Positions 36,321-45,549 of a DNA stretch of 64,000 nucleotides are shown piece after piece. Both the position numbers and the translations under genes were made by a program. Every line of letters begins with the position of its first letter. Within the stretch, counting starts at the first letter, position 1. The notes below the pieces were generated by a model. It was not told where the DNA came from and made no database searches. It worked only from the letters and a program-made list of their open reading frames with translations. The DNA comes from Actibacterium sp. (lineage in GTDB: Bacteria; Pseudomonadota; Alphaproteobacteria; Rhodobacterales; Rhodobacteraceae), in the NCBI GenBank assembly GCA_016278325.1, contig JADQCB010000014.1:1-64000 (forward strand). The letters run 5' to 3'.

Positions 36321-37514
36321 TTGAAACGCGCCTCCATCACGATCCTTGTGCTTGCCGAGCTTGCGGGAATGAGCCTTTGGTTCACCTCGGCCGCCGTGCT
36401 GCCGGACATGGTGCGCGAAGGCGCGATCGCCCCGGTGCGCCAGGCGCTGCTTTCGACCGGGGTGCAGGCCGGCTTTGTCCTCGGCGCGCTGACGGCCGCC
36501 TTCACCGGCCTGTCGGACCGGTTCGACCCGCGCCGCGTCTTTGCCGTCTCGGCGATACTGGCGGCGCTGGCCAATTCGATCCTTCTCGTCGCCCCCCTGG
36601 GCGGGGCGCTGGCGATCGGCGCGCGCATCGTCACCGGCGCGCTGCTGGCCGGGGTCTATCCTGTCGGCATGAAGATCGCGGTGGGCTGGGGCACGCGCGA
36701 CCGCGGCCTGCTGGTGGGGCTGTTGATCGGGGCGCTGACGCTGGGCAACGGCACCCCCTACCTGGCCGCCTGGATGGGCGGGGCGGAGTGGCGCTTTACG
36801 GTTGTAACGGTGTCGCTCCTGGCTGCGGGCGGCGGCGTTCTCGTGCTGGCCGCCGGGCTTGGCCCGCTTCACAGCCATACGCCGGGCCTGCAACCCGGGG
36901 CGGCCCGGCTGATGTGGACCGACCGACGCATCCGGAATGCCACGCTGGGTTATCTCGGGCATATGTGGGAGCTTTTCGCCTTCTGGGCCTGGGTCAGCGC
37001 CGCCGCCGCCGCGTCCTATACCGCGACGCTCGGCGCGGCCCGCGCGATCAGCCTGGGCAAGATCACCGCGGCCACCGCGATCGGACTCGGCGCGCTGGCC
37101 TGCGTCGCCGCCGGCGCCTTCGCCGACCGCGTCGGCAAGGCCGAGGTGACCATCGTCGCCATGGCCGCAAGCGGAACCGCGGCCCTGTTGACCGCCGCGA
37201 CATTCGGCGGCCCGGTCTGGCTGACATTCGTGCTGATGGTGATATGGGGCATCACGGTGATACCGGATTCGGCGCAATTCTCGGCGCTGGTGGCCGACGC
37301 GGCGCCGCCGCATCTGTCAGGCAGCCTGCTGACGCTGCAAACGGCGCTGGGCTTCACGCTGACGATCGTCACGGTCCAGGCGACCCCGGTTGCCGCGCTT
37401 GCCTTCGGCTGGCCGGTGGTCCTGGCCGCGCTGGCGCTGGGCCCGGCGCTGGGCATCGTCGCCATGCGGCCCTTGCGTCGCAAGGCCGCGGTCGCGGTAT
37501 CGCCAGCCGATTGA
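36321..37514 (+). CDS. MFS transporter
   Basis: The protein of about 397 residues has twelve hydrophobic segments and the MFS loop motif GLSDRFDPRRV between helices 2 and 3, with a related GAFADRVGK later. The first helix begins RASITILVLAELAGMSLWF, so a TTG at 36321 with GCGGA upstream is the best start. An ATG at 36252 would add a non-homologous extension. The substrate is unknown. It is convergent with the DAHP synthase gene, with only 25 bases between stops. Confidence 0.82.
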   Translation: MKRASITILVLAELAGMSLWFTSAAVLPDMVREGAIAPVRQALLSTGVQAGFVLGALTAAFTGLSDRFDPRRVFAVSAILAALANSILLVAPLGGALAIGARIVTGALLAGVYPVGMKIAVGWGTRDRGLLVGLLIGALTLGNGTPYLAAWMGGAEWRFTVVTVSLLAAGGGVLVLAAGLGPLHSHTPGLQPGAARLMWTDRRIRNATLGYLGHMWELFAFWAWVSAAAAASYTATLGAARAISLGKITAATAIGLGALACVAAGAFADRVGKAEVTIVAMAASGTAALLTAATFGGPVWLTFVLMVIWGITVIPDSAQFSALVADAAPPHLSGSLLTLQTALGFTLTIVTVQATPVAALAFGWPVVLAALALGPALGIVAMRPLRRKAAVAVSPAD

Positions 37515-37539
37515 CGCGCCGGCGCGATCTGCCACATCG

Positions 37540-38907
37540 TCACAAAACCGCGCGACGGGCCTCTTCCCGGCGGTTGCCCAGTTCCTCGGCCACGAGGAAG
37601 GCCAGTTCCAGCGCCTGGCTTGCATTCAGCCGCGGATCGCAGGCGGTGTGATAGCGATCGCTCAGGTCCTCTTCGGCCACGGCGCGCACCCCGCCGGTGC
37701 ATTCGGTCACGTCCTTTCCGGTCATCTCGAAATGCACGCCGCCCGGAATCGTGCCCTCGGCGTTGTGCACCGCGAAGAAATCCTGCACCTCGCTGAGCAC
37801 ATTGTCGAAGGGGCGTGTCTTGTACCCGGTCGCGGACTTGATCGTGTTGCCATGCATCGGATCGCAGGACCAAAGCACATTGGCGCCCATCTGCGTGACC
37901 GTGCGGATCAGACGCGGCAGGTGATCGCCGACCTTGCCCGCACCGAACCGCGCGATCAGGGTCAGCCGGCCTTCCTCGTTCTTCGGGTTCAGCTTCTCGA
38001 TCAGAACCTTGAGATCCTCGTCCGAGATCGTCGGGCCGCATTTCAGCCCGATCGGGTTCTGCACCCCGCGCGCGAATTCGACATGCGCCCCGTCGGGTTG
38101 ACGGGTGCGATCGCCGATCCAGATCATGTGGCCCGAGCCCGCCACCGGCAGGCCGGTGGTGCTGTCCACCCGGCACAGCGCCTCTTCATATTCCAGCAGC
38201 AGCGCCTCGTGGCTGGTGAAGAAGTCCACCTGGCTCATCTGCAGGAAGGTCTCGCCCTTGACCCCGGCCGCGATCATGAAATCCAGCGTGTCGGAGATCC
38301 GCCCGGCCATCTCGCGGTATTTCTCGGCCTCGTCGCGGTCGGTAAAGCCCAGCGTCCAGGCGTGAACCCGGTGGATATCGGCAAAACCGCCCTTGGAAAA
38401 AGCGCGCAGCAGGTTGAGCGAGGCCGCCGCCTGGGTATAGGCCTGAAGCATGCGCTTCGGGTCGGGCCTGCGGGCCTGTTCGGTAAACTCGAACCCGTTG
38501 ACGATGTCGCCCTTGTAGCTGGGCAGTTCCACCCCGTTCACCGTCTCGGTCGGCGCCGAGCGCGGCTTGGCGAACTGGCCCGCCATCCGGCCCACCTTGA
38601 CCACCGGAACCTTGGCGCCGAAGGTCAGCACCACCGCCATCTGCAACAGAACCTTGAACGTGTCGCGGATGATGTCGGCGTTGAATTCGGCAAAGCTTTC
38701 GGCGCAATCGCCGCCCTGGAGCAGGAAAGCCTCGCCCCGCGCAGCTGCGGCCAGCTTGGCCTTGAGAGCGCGCGCCTCGCCGGCAAAGACCAGCGGCGGA
38801 TATTGCGAAAGCTGCGCCTCGACCTGCGCCAGCTCGGCCGCATCCGCGTAGTCCGGCATCTGCACCCTAGGCTTGGCGCGCCAGTCGGATTTCTGCCACT
38901 TGCTCAT
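37540..38907 (-). CDS. Class II 3-deoxy-7-phosphoheptulonate synthase
   Basis: The 455-residue enzyme condenses phosphoenolpyruvate and erythrose 4-phosphate in the first step of aromatic synthesis. [14 protein letters not shown] near the N-terminus, GLKCGPTI in the middle and [15 protein letters not shown] in the C-terminal half mark the plant-like class II family. Length and ends are normal. The 197 bases to the divergent GlxA-type regulator carry both promoters; no boxes were assigned. Confidence 0.95.
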   Translation of the reverse strand: MSKWQKSDWRAKPRVQMPDYADAAELAQVEAQLSQYPPLVFAGEARALKAKLAAAARGEAFLLQGGDCAESFAEFNADIIRDTFKVLLQMAVVLTFGAKVPVVKVGRMAGQFAKPRSAPTETVNGVELPSYKGDIVNGFEFTEQARRPDPKRMLQAYTQAAASLNLLRAFSKGGFADIHRVHAWTLGFTDRDEAEKYREMAGRISDTLDFMIAAGVKGETFLQMSQVDFFTSHEALLLEYEEALCRVDSTTGLPVAGSGHMIWIGDRTRQPDGAHVEFARGVQNPIGLKCGPTISDEDLKVLIEKLNPKNEEGRLTLIARFGAGKVGDHLPRLIRTVTQMGANVLWSCDPMHGNTIKSATGYKTRPFDNVLSEVQDFFAVHNAEGTIPGGVHFEMTGKDVTECTGGVRAVAEEDLSDRYHTACDPRLNASQALELAFLVAEELGNRREEARRAVL

Positions 38908-39104
38908 CGTCTCTGCTCCGGAAATCTGGGGTATCGGCGCCCTTCTTTATAGGCAAGCCCCGGGTCGGGCGCCACCGCAAATCCCCCGCGAAACCGTCTC
39001 GATCCGGGCGAATGCGCGTTTTTCGGGCATAATCGAAACGCCGCATCTTGATCCGGCCGGGCAAAACTGCTTTCGCTTGATGATCGAGCGCAAGGGGGTA
39101 TTCG

Positions 39105-40118
39105 GTGACTGACGAGCTGCATCCGGAATTCCTGGTCGAGGTCAAGGACCAAGGCGCCCGCCCCAGACATTTCGTTTTCGTTCTGCTGCACCAGTTCACG
39201 ATGCTCAGCTTCGCCTGCGCGATCGAGCCGTTGCGCATCGCCAACCGGATGGCGGGCAAGACGCTTTATCGCTGGTCGCTGGCGGGCGAGGGCGGCGAAT
39301 TCGCCACCTGTTCCAACGGCACGGCCTTCAAGCTGGACATGGATCTGTGCGAGCTGACCCGCGACGACGTGGTGTTGCTGTGCGGCGGAACCGAGGTGCA
39401 GGCCGCGACAACCAGGAAATTGCTGAACTGGCTTCGCCGCGAGGCGCGCCGCGGGCTCAGCATCGGCGGGCTGTGCACCGCGTCGTACACGTTGGCCCTG
39501 GCCGGGTTGCTGGACGGCAAGCGCGCCACCATCCATTGGGAAAACCAGGACAGCTTTACCGAAGCCTTCGAAAACGTGAACCTGACCAAGTCGGTTTTCG
39601 TCGTGGACGGCAACCGGATGAGCACCGCCGGCGGCACCTCGTCGATCGACCTGATGCTGAAACTGATCGCGGATGACCACGGCGAGGAACTGGCCAACAC
39701 GGTGGCCGATCAGCTGATCTATTCCTCGATCCGCACCGACCAGGACAGCCAGCGCCTGTCGATCCCGACCCGCATCGGGGTGCGCCATCCGAAGCTGAGC
39801 CAGGTCATCCAGATGATGGAGCAGAACCTGGAAGATCCCATAAGCCCGGCCATCCTGGCCCGCGATGTGGGCATGAGCACGCGGCAGCTGGAGCGGCTGT
39901 TCCGCCGCTACCTGAACCGCTCGCCCAAGCGCTATTACATGGAACTGCGGCTGTCCAAGGCGCGCAACCTGCTGATGCAGACCGACATGAGCGTGATCAA
40001 CGTGGCGCTGGCCTGCGGCTTCGCATCACCATCGCATTTCTCGAAATGCTACCGCGCGCATTACCAGACGACCCCCTACCGCGAACGCGGCAGCCACGCC
40101 GCGCGCCTGTCGATCTGA
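39105..40118 (+). CDS. GlxA-type regulator (GATase1-like domain plus AraC HTH)
   Basis: The 337-residue protein has a DJ-1/GATase1-like N-terminal domain (FVLLHQFTMLSFACAIEPLR to about residue 195, with nucleophile-elbow-like LCTASYTL) and a C-terminal AraC-type DNA-binding region (AILARDVGMSTRQLERLFRR; second helix-turn-helix CGFASPSHFSKCYR). Regulators of this architecture include GbdR and CdhR, which control betaine, dimethylglycine and carnitine use. The GTG start follows AAGGGGG. It precedes a transporter and a dimethylglycine-dehydrogenase-like gene, so it probably controls them. Confidence 0.9.
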   Translation: MTDELHPEFLVEVKDQGARPRHFVFVLLHQFTMLSFACAIEPLRIANRMAGKTLYRWSLAGEGGEFATCSNGTAFKLDMDLCELTRDDVVLLCGGTEVQAATTRKLLNWLRREARRGLSIGGLCTASYTLALAGLLDGKRATIHWENQDSFTEAFENVNLTKSVFVVDGNRMSTAGGTSSIDLMLKLIADDHGEELANTVADQLIYSSIRTDQDSQRLSIPTRIGVRHPKLSQVIQMMEQNLEDPISPAILARDVGMSTRQLERLFRRYLNRSPKRYYMELRLSKARNLLMQTDMSVINVALACGFASPSHFSKCYRAHYQTTPYRERGSHAARLSI

Positions 40119-40211
40119 CAATGACGCCCCCCCCTATCGCCGGGCTTTTCTTTTTTCCCGCCGCGCTTTAACTTCGCCAACGGAAATCCTTTCCAACACG
40201 GGAGTGACAGA

Positions 40212-41408
40212 ATGAAAAAACTTCTCATGGCCACCGCACTGGGTGCGGTCGCCGCAACCGGCGCGCAGGCCGCATCCCACGGCGGCGACGTGAAGATCGG
40301 CATCATCTTCGGGTTCACCGGACCGATTGAATCGCTCACCCCGCAAATGGCGAATTCGGCCGAGCTGGCGATGACCGAGATCAACGACTCCGGCAAGTTC
40401 ATGGACGGCATGATGCTGACCCCGGTGCGGGCCGACAGCACCTGTATCGACAGCGCCGCCGCCACTGCCGCGGCCGAACGGCTGGTCACGTCCGACGGCG
40501 TGAAGGCCATCGTCGGCGCCGACTGTTCCGGCGTGACCGGCGCGGTTCTGGCCAATGTGGCCGTTCCCAACGGGATCGTCATGATCTCGCCCTCGGCCAC
40601 CTCGCCCGCGCTCTCGAGCGCCGAGGATAACGGCCTGTTCTTCCGCACCGCGCCTTCGGACGCGCGCCAGGGCCAGGTTCTGGCCAACATCCTGGCCGAC
40701 AAGGGCATCAAGGAAGTCGCCGTCACCTATACCAACAACGACTATGGCAAGGGCCTGTCCGACAGCTTCATCAGCAGCTTCGAGGCGGCCGGCGGCACCG
40801 TGACGCTGAATGCCCCGCACGAGGATGGCAAGGCGGACTATTCCGCCGAGATCGGTGCACTGGCCGCCGCCGGTGGCGACGTTCTGGTGGTTCTGGGATA
40901 TGCCGACCAGGGCGGCAAGGGAATCATCCGCGCCGCCTATGACACCGGCGCCTTCGACAGGTTCATGATGGGCGACGGGATGTTCGCCGACTCGCTGGTC
41001 AACGACCTGGGCTATGCGCTGGAAGACTCGTTCGGCGCCGTCCCGTGGAGCGAGGGCGAAGGCACCAAGGCGTTCAACGAGATCGCCGAGGCGGCCGGGG
41101 TGAACGGCGACAGCTCGTTCACCCGCGAAAGCTATGACGCGACCGCACTGATCGCGATGGCGATGCAGGCCGCGGGCACGACCGATTCCAACCTGTTCAA
41201 GGACAAGGTGATGGACGTGGCAAACGCCCCGGGCGAAAAGATCCTGCCCGGCGAGCTGGGCCGCGCCCTGGAAATCCTGGCCGATGGCGGCGATGTCGAT
41301 TACGTCGGCGCGACCGGGGTCGAGCTGATCGGCCCCGGCGAGGCGGCCGGAACCTATCGTGAATACACGATCGAGAACGGCGATTACAAAACCGTTCAGT
41401 TCCGCTGA
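40212..41408 (+). CDS. Periplasmic binding protein of branched-chain-type ABC transporter
   Basis: The 398-residue protein has a signal peptide (MKKLLMATALGAVAATGAQA, cleavage after AQA) and a type I periplasmic-binding fold (DVKIGIIFGFTGPIESLTPQ, LVTSDGVKAIVGADCSG). It captures the substrate for the LivGFHM-like permease encoded next. Amino acids or related amines are likely; the neighbouring flavoenzyme hints at a methylated glycine derivative, which is inference. A long GC hairpin after its stop may keep its mRNA level above that of the rest. Confidence 0.9.
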   Translation: MKKLLMATALGAVAATGAQAASHGGDVKIGIIFGFTGPIESLTPQMANSAELAMTEINDSGKFMDGMMLTPVRADSTCIDSAAATAAAERLVTSDGVKAIVGADCSGVTGAVLANVAVPNGIVMISPSATSPALSSAEDNGLFFRTAPSDARQGQVLANILADKGIKEVAVTYTNNDYGKGLSDSFISSFEAAGGTVTLNAPHEDGKADYSAEIGALAAAGGDVLVVLGYADQGGKGIIRAAYDTGAFDRFMMGDGMFADSLVNDLGYALEDSFGAVPWSEGEGTKAFNEIAEAAGVNGDSSFTRESYDATALIAMAMQAAGTTDSNLFKDKVMDVANAPGEKILPGELGRALEILADGGDVDYVGATGVELIGPGEAAGTYREYTIENGDYKTVQFR

Positions 41409-41428
41409 CCGGCCTTTCGCGACACCTG

Positions 41429-41459
41429 GCCGCCCGGGGCAGATCGGCCCGGGCGGCCT
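41429..41459 (+). terminator. Strong intra-operon hairpin after the binding-protein gene
   Basis: GGCCGCCCGGG and CCCGGGCGGCC form a perfect 11-base-pair stem with a 9-base loop, 20 bases after the stop codon, with no T tract. Such structures typically attenuate transcription or protect the upstream mRNA, so that the binding protein is made in excess over the permease. Confidence 0.65.
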
Positions 41460-41513
41460 GCAAGGCCAGAACAACAAGAACAGGCGCCGGAAGGGCCGAA
41501 AGGGGAACGGGCG

Positions 41514-42293
41514 ATGATCGTCGCCGAGGACATTCACAAGCATTTCGGCGGATTTCACGCGGTCGACGGCGCGTCGATCGAGATCGCCGCGGGCTCCATC
41601 ACCGGGCTGATCGGCCCGAACGGGGCGGGAAAATCCACGCTTTTCAACGTGATCGCCGGGGTTTTGCCCCCCACCTCGGGCCGGGTCACGATGCAGGGCG
41701 AGGACATCACCGGCCTGCCGCCGCACGCCTTGTTCCACAAGGGGCTGCTGCGCACCTTCCAGATCGCGCATGAATTCGGCTCGATGACGGTGCGCGAGAA
41801 CCTGATGATGGTCCCATCGGGCCAGACCGGCGAGACGCTCTGGAATACCTGGTTCCGCCGCGGCCAGATCGCCGCCGAAGAGCGCGCGCTGACGCGCAAG
41901 GCCGACGAGGTGCTCGAATTCCTGACCATTCGCCACCTTGCCGACGAGCAGGCCGGCAACCTGTCCGGCGGGCAGAAGAAGCTGCTGGAACTGGGCCGCA
42001 CGATGATGGTCGATGCAAAGGTGGTGTTCCTCGACGAGGTGGGCGCTGGCGTGAACCGCACGCTGCTGAACACGATCGGCGACGCCATCGTGCGGCTGAA
42101 CCGGGAACACGGCTATACCTTCTGCCTGATCGAGCATGACATGGATTTCATCGCGCGGCTGTGCGATCCGGTCATCGTCATGGCCGAAGGCAAGGTCCTG
42201 GCGAAAGGATCGGCCGATCACATCATGGAGAACGAGGCGGTGATCGAGGCGTATCTGGGCACCGGTCTGAAGAACAAGGTGACAACGGGATGA
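41514..42293 (+). CDS. livG: Branched-chain-type ABC transporter ATPase LivG
   Basis: The 259-residue ATPase has Walker A GPNGAGKST, signature LSGGQKK, Walker B VVFLDE and the LivG-type insertion with FQIAHEFGSMTVRENLMM. In place of the usual EPTAGLNP, the D-loop region reads EVGAGVNRTLL, as in many alphaproteobacterial copies. It couples ATP hydrolysis to transport with LivF. A 108-base stretch separates it from livF. Confidence 0.93.
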   Translation: MIVAEDIHKHFGGFHAVDGASIEIAAGSITGLIGPNGAGKSTLFNVIAGVLPPTSGRVTMQGEDITGLPPHALFHKGLLRTFQIAHEFGSMTVRENLMMVPSGQTGETLWNTWFRRGQIAAEERALTRKADEVLEFLTIRHLADEQAGNLSGGQKKLLELGRTMMVDAKVVFLDEVGAGVNRTLLNTIGDAIVRLNREHGYTFCLIEHDMDFIARLCDPVIVMAEGKVLAKGSADHIMENEAVIEAYLGTGLKNKVTTG

Positions 42294-42401
42294 TTGGAAG
42301 CTGCACGCGCGCCGCCGCCCTGCGCCCCCTGCCCGCCGCGGCGATGACCGGCTTTGACGGGGATTTCCCCGGAACGATCAGCATCGCGGCGGAGGCGCCG
42401 C

Positions 42402-43112
42402 ATGGCTGAGCCCTTCCTGATCGGCGAAAACATGACCGGCGGCTATGGCAAGGCCGATATCCTGCATGATTGCACCGTGGCGGTGGAAAAGGGCCGGATC
42501 GCGGTTATCGTGGGGCCGAACGGCGCCGGCAAGTCCACCGCCATGAAGGCCGTCTTCGGGATGCTGCCATTGCGCGCGGGCACGGTGCGGCTGAACGGCG
42601 AGGACATCACCGCGCTGTCACCCCAGGACCGGGTCGCCAGGGGCATGGCCTTCGTGCCGCAGAACCAGAACATATTCACCTCGCTGACGGTGGAAGAGAA
42701 CCTGGAAATGGGCGCCTTCCTGCGTCGTGACGACATCCGCCCCACGATCGAAGAGGTCTATAACCTGTTTCCGATCCTGCGTGAAAAGCGGCGCCAGCCC
42801 GCCGGCGAGCTTTCGGGCGGACAGCGCCAGCAGGTCGCCGTGGGCCGCGCGCTGATGACCCGGCCCAGCCTTCTGATGCTGGACGAGCCGACCGCCGGCG
42901 TCAGCCCGATCGTGATGGACGAGCTTTTCGACCGGATCATCGAGGTCGCGCGCAGCGGAATCTCGATCCTGATGGTCGAGCAGAACGCAAGACAGGCGCT
43001 GGAAATCGCGGACAGGGGATATGTGCTGGTACAGGGAAGCAATGCCTATACCGACACCGGCAAGGCGCTGCTGGCCGACCCCGAGGTCCGGCGCACATTC
43101 CTGGGGGGCTGA
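42402..43112 (+). CDS. livF: Branched-chain-type ABC transporter ATPase LivF
   Basis: The 236-residue ATPase begins MAEPFLIGENMTGGYGKADI. It has Walker A GPNGAGKST, signature LSGGQRQ, and Walker B with D-loop LLMLDEPTAGVSP. The start at 42402 has GGAGG upstream; the frame extends 16 codons further without family similarity. It is followed after 3 bases by livH. Confidence 0.93.
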   Translation: MAEPFLIGENMTGGYGKADILHDCTVAVEKGRIAVIVGPNGAGKSTAMKAVFGMLPLRAGTVRLNGEDITALSPQDRVARGMAFVPQNQNIFTSLTVEENLEMGAFLRRDDIRPTIEEVYNLFPILREKRRQPAGELSGGQRQQVAVGRALMTRPSLLMLDEPTAGVSPIVMDELFDRIIEVARSGISILMVEQNARQALEIADRGYVLVQGSNAYTDTGKALLADPEVRRTFLGG

Positions 43113-43115
43113 GCG

Positions 43116-44126
43116 ATGGAATTCCTGAACGCGGCCGTGGTTCTGGCCAATTTCGTGCTGATCCCGGCCACCGCCTATGGCGCGCAGCTGGCGCTGGGGG
43201 CGCTGGGGGTCACGCTGATCTACGGGATATTGCGGTTCTCGAATTTCGCGCATGGCGACACGATGGCCTTCGGCACGATGGTCACGATCCTGGTGACCTG
43301 GTGGCTGCAATCGCTCGGCATCGGCCTGGGCCCGCTGCCCACGGCGCTGCTGGCGCTTCCGGTAGGCATCGCGGCGACGGCGGCGATGCTGCTGGTGACC
43401 GACCGGGTGGTGTTCCGGTTCTATCGCAAACAGAAGGCGGTGCCGGTCACGCTGGTGATCGTGTCGATCGGGGTGATGTTCATCCTCAACGGGCTGGTGC
43501 GTTTCATCATCGGGCCCGACGACCAGCGATTTGCCGATGGCGCGCGTTTCATCGTCAACGTGCGCGACTTCGAGGCCTGGTCGGGCTTGCAGGAGGGGCT
43601 GGCGATCCGCACCACCCAGGGCATCACGCTGGTCACCGCGGTGATCACCGTGGCGCTGCTGTTCTGGTTTCTCAACCACACGCGCACGGGCAAGTCGATG
43701 CGCGCCTTCAGCGACAACGAGGATCTGGCGCTGTTGTCGGGAATCAACCCCGAGCGCGTGGTGACGATCACCTGGATCATCGTCGCCGCGCTGGCGACCA
43801 TCGCCGGGGTGCTCTACGGCCTCGACAAGAGCTTCAAGCCCTTCACCTATTTCCAGCTGCTGCTGCCGATCTTCGCCGCCGCCATCGTCGGCGGGCTGGG
43901 CAATCCGCTGGGCGCCATCGCCGGCGGTTTCGTGATCGCCTATTCCGAGGTCGCGGTCACCTATGCCTTCAAGAAGGTGCTGGGCTATCTGCTGCCGGAC
44001 CGGCTGGAACCTGACGGGCTGGTTCAGCTTCTGTCCACCGATTACAAGTTCGCGGTTTCCTTCGCGATCCTTGTCATCGTGCTTCTGTTCCGGCCAACGG
44101 GCCTTTTCCGGGGGAAATCGGTATGA
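43116..44126 (+). CDS. livH: Branched-chain-type ABC transporter permease LivH
   Basis: The 336-residue inner-membrane protein has about eight helices and the LivH signatures LALGALGVTLIYGILRFSNF near the N-terminus and AAAIVGGLGNPLGAIAGGF near the C-terminus. It forms the membrane channel with LivM. The stop overlaps the livM ATG (ATGA). Confidence 0.93.
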   Translation: MEFLNAAVVLANFVLIPATAYGAQLALGALGVTLIYGILRFSNFAHGDTMAFGTMVTILVTWWLQSLGIGLGPLPTALLALPVGIAATAAMLLVTDRVVFRFYRKQKAVPVTLVIVSIGVMFILNGLVRFIIGPDDQRFADGARFIVNVRDFEAWSGLQEGLAIRTTQGITLVTAVITVALLFWFLNHTRTGKSMRAFSDNEDLALLSGINPERVVTITWIIVAALATIAGVLYGLDKSFKPFTYFQLLLPIFAAAIVGGLGNPLGAIAGGFVIAYSEVAVTYAFKKVLGYLLPDRLEPDGLVQLLSTDYKFAVSFAILVIVLLFRPTGLFRGKSV

Positions 44127-45448
44127 CGCGACGCGACGCAATGCTGTTCGTCCTGGTGGCGCTGCTCATGCTGGGCACCGGATTCGTGCAAAGCTGGAAC
44201 ACGGCGCTGCAAATCCTGAACATGGGGCTGATCTCGGCGGTGATGGCGCTGGGGGTGAACATGCAATGGGGCTATGCCGGGCTGTTCAATGTCGGCGTGA
44301 TGGGTTTTGTCGCGCTTGGCGGACTGGCCGTGGTCGTCACCTCGGTTCCGCCGGTTGGCGCGGCCTGGGCAGCGGGCGGCCTGCGCGTTCTTCTGGGCCT
44401 GGCCACCGGCGCGGGCGTGATCGCCGGCGCGGTGATGCTCTGGAAGCGGATGGCGGCGGGCCGGGCCCGGGCGCTGGCGATGCTGGGCTGGCTGGTCGCC
44501 GGCTTTTTCGTCTTTCGCTGGGTCTTCGACGCGGGCGTCGCCGCGGTCGAGGCGGTCGATCCGGCCGCGACCGGCTATCTGGGCGGGCTCGGCCTGCCGG
44601 TGCTTATGGCCTGGCCGGTGGGCGGGCTGCTGGCCGCGGTTGCCGCCTGGGCGATCGGCAAGACGGCGCTGGGGTTGCGCTCGGACTATCTGGCGATCGC
44701 CACGCTGGGCATCGCCGAGATCGTCATCGCCGTTCTCAAGAACGAGGACTGGCTGAGCCGCGGGGTCAAGAACGTGGCCGGTCTGCCCCGCCCCGTCCCC
44801 TACGAGATCAACCTTCAGAACAGCGACGCCTTCGTGGCGCGGGCCCAGGCGCTGGGGCTGGACCCGGTCATCGCCTCGTCGCTGTTCGTGAAGCTGTGTT
44901 ACGCGGGCCTGTTCCTGGCGGTTCTGCTGATCCTGATCTGGCTGTCGGAAAAGGCGCTGCGATCGCCCTGGGGCCGGATGATGCGCGCGATCCGCGACAA
45001 CGAGACCGCCGCCGAGGCGATGGGAAAGGACGTGACCCGCCGGCACCTGCAGGTGTTCATCCTGGGCAGCGCGGTCTGCGGCATCGCCGGGGCGATGATG
45101 ACCACGATGGACGGGCTTCTGACGCCGGGCACCTATCAGCCGCTGCGTTATACCTTCCTGATCTGGGTGATGGTCATCGTCGGCGGGTCCGGCAACAACT
45201 GGGGCGCGGTTCTGGGCGGCTTCCTGATCTGGTTCTGCTGGGTGCAGGTCGAACCGCTGGGGCAGCTTCTGATGCAGGGCATCACCTGGCCCCTGCCCGC
45301 GGATTCGGCGCTGAAGGCACATCTGCTGGACAGCGTGGCGCATATGCGGCTGCTGACCATGGGGGTGATCCTGCTTGTCGTTCTTCGCTTCAGCCCGCGC
45401 GGCCTGATCCCCGAGCGGCATGGCCACCGCCCGGGACACCGCGGCTAG
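44123..45448 (+). CDS. livM: Branched-chain-type ABC transporter permease LivM
   Basis: The 441-residue permease has LALRSDYLAIATLGIAEIVI-like sequence (here LGLRSDYLAIATLGIAEIVI) and VMVIVGGSGNNWGAVLGG, both LivM signatures. Between about residues 75 and 170 it carries extra hydrophobic segments (AGGLRVLLGLATGAGVIAGA and following) that make it longer than the roughly 300-residue short forms. Such long forms are not rare in this bacterial group. Confidence 0.92.
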   Translation: MTRRDAMLFVLVALLMLGTGFVQSWNTALQILNMGLISAVMALGVNMQWGYAGLFNVGVMGFVALGGLAVVVTSVPPVGAAWAAGGLRVLLGLATGAGVIAGAVMLWKRMAAGRARALAMLGWLVAGFFVFRWVFDAGVAAVEAVDPAATGYLGGLGLPVLMAWPVGGLLAAVAAWAIGKTALGLRSDYLAIATLGIAEIVIAVLKNEDWLSRGVKNVAGLPRPVPYEINLQNSDAFVARAQALGLDPVIASSLFVKLCYAGLFLAVLLILIWLSEKALRSPWGRMMRAIRDNETAAEAMGKDVTRRHLQVFILGSAVCGIAGAMMTTMDGLLTPGTYQPLRYTFLIWVMVIVGGSGNNWGAVLGGFLIWFCWVQVEPLGQLLMQGITWPLPADSALKAHLLDSVAHMRLLTMGVILLVVLRFSPRGLIPERHGHRPGHRG

Positions 45449-45549
45449 GCGCGGCGATATCGCGAACGCGACATCGACCTGTCGCATTCGGCCATGCCGC
45501 AGACAGGCCCCCCCGCCCATGCTGAACACGGACAATCAGCGGGGCTCCC

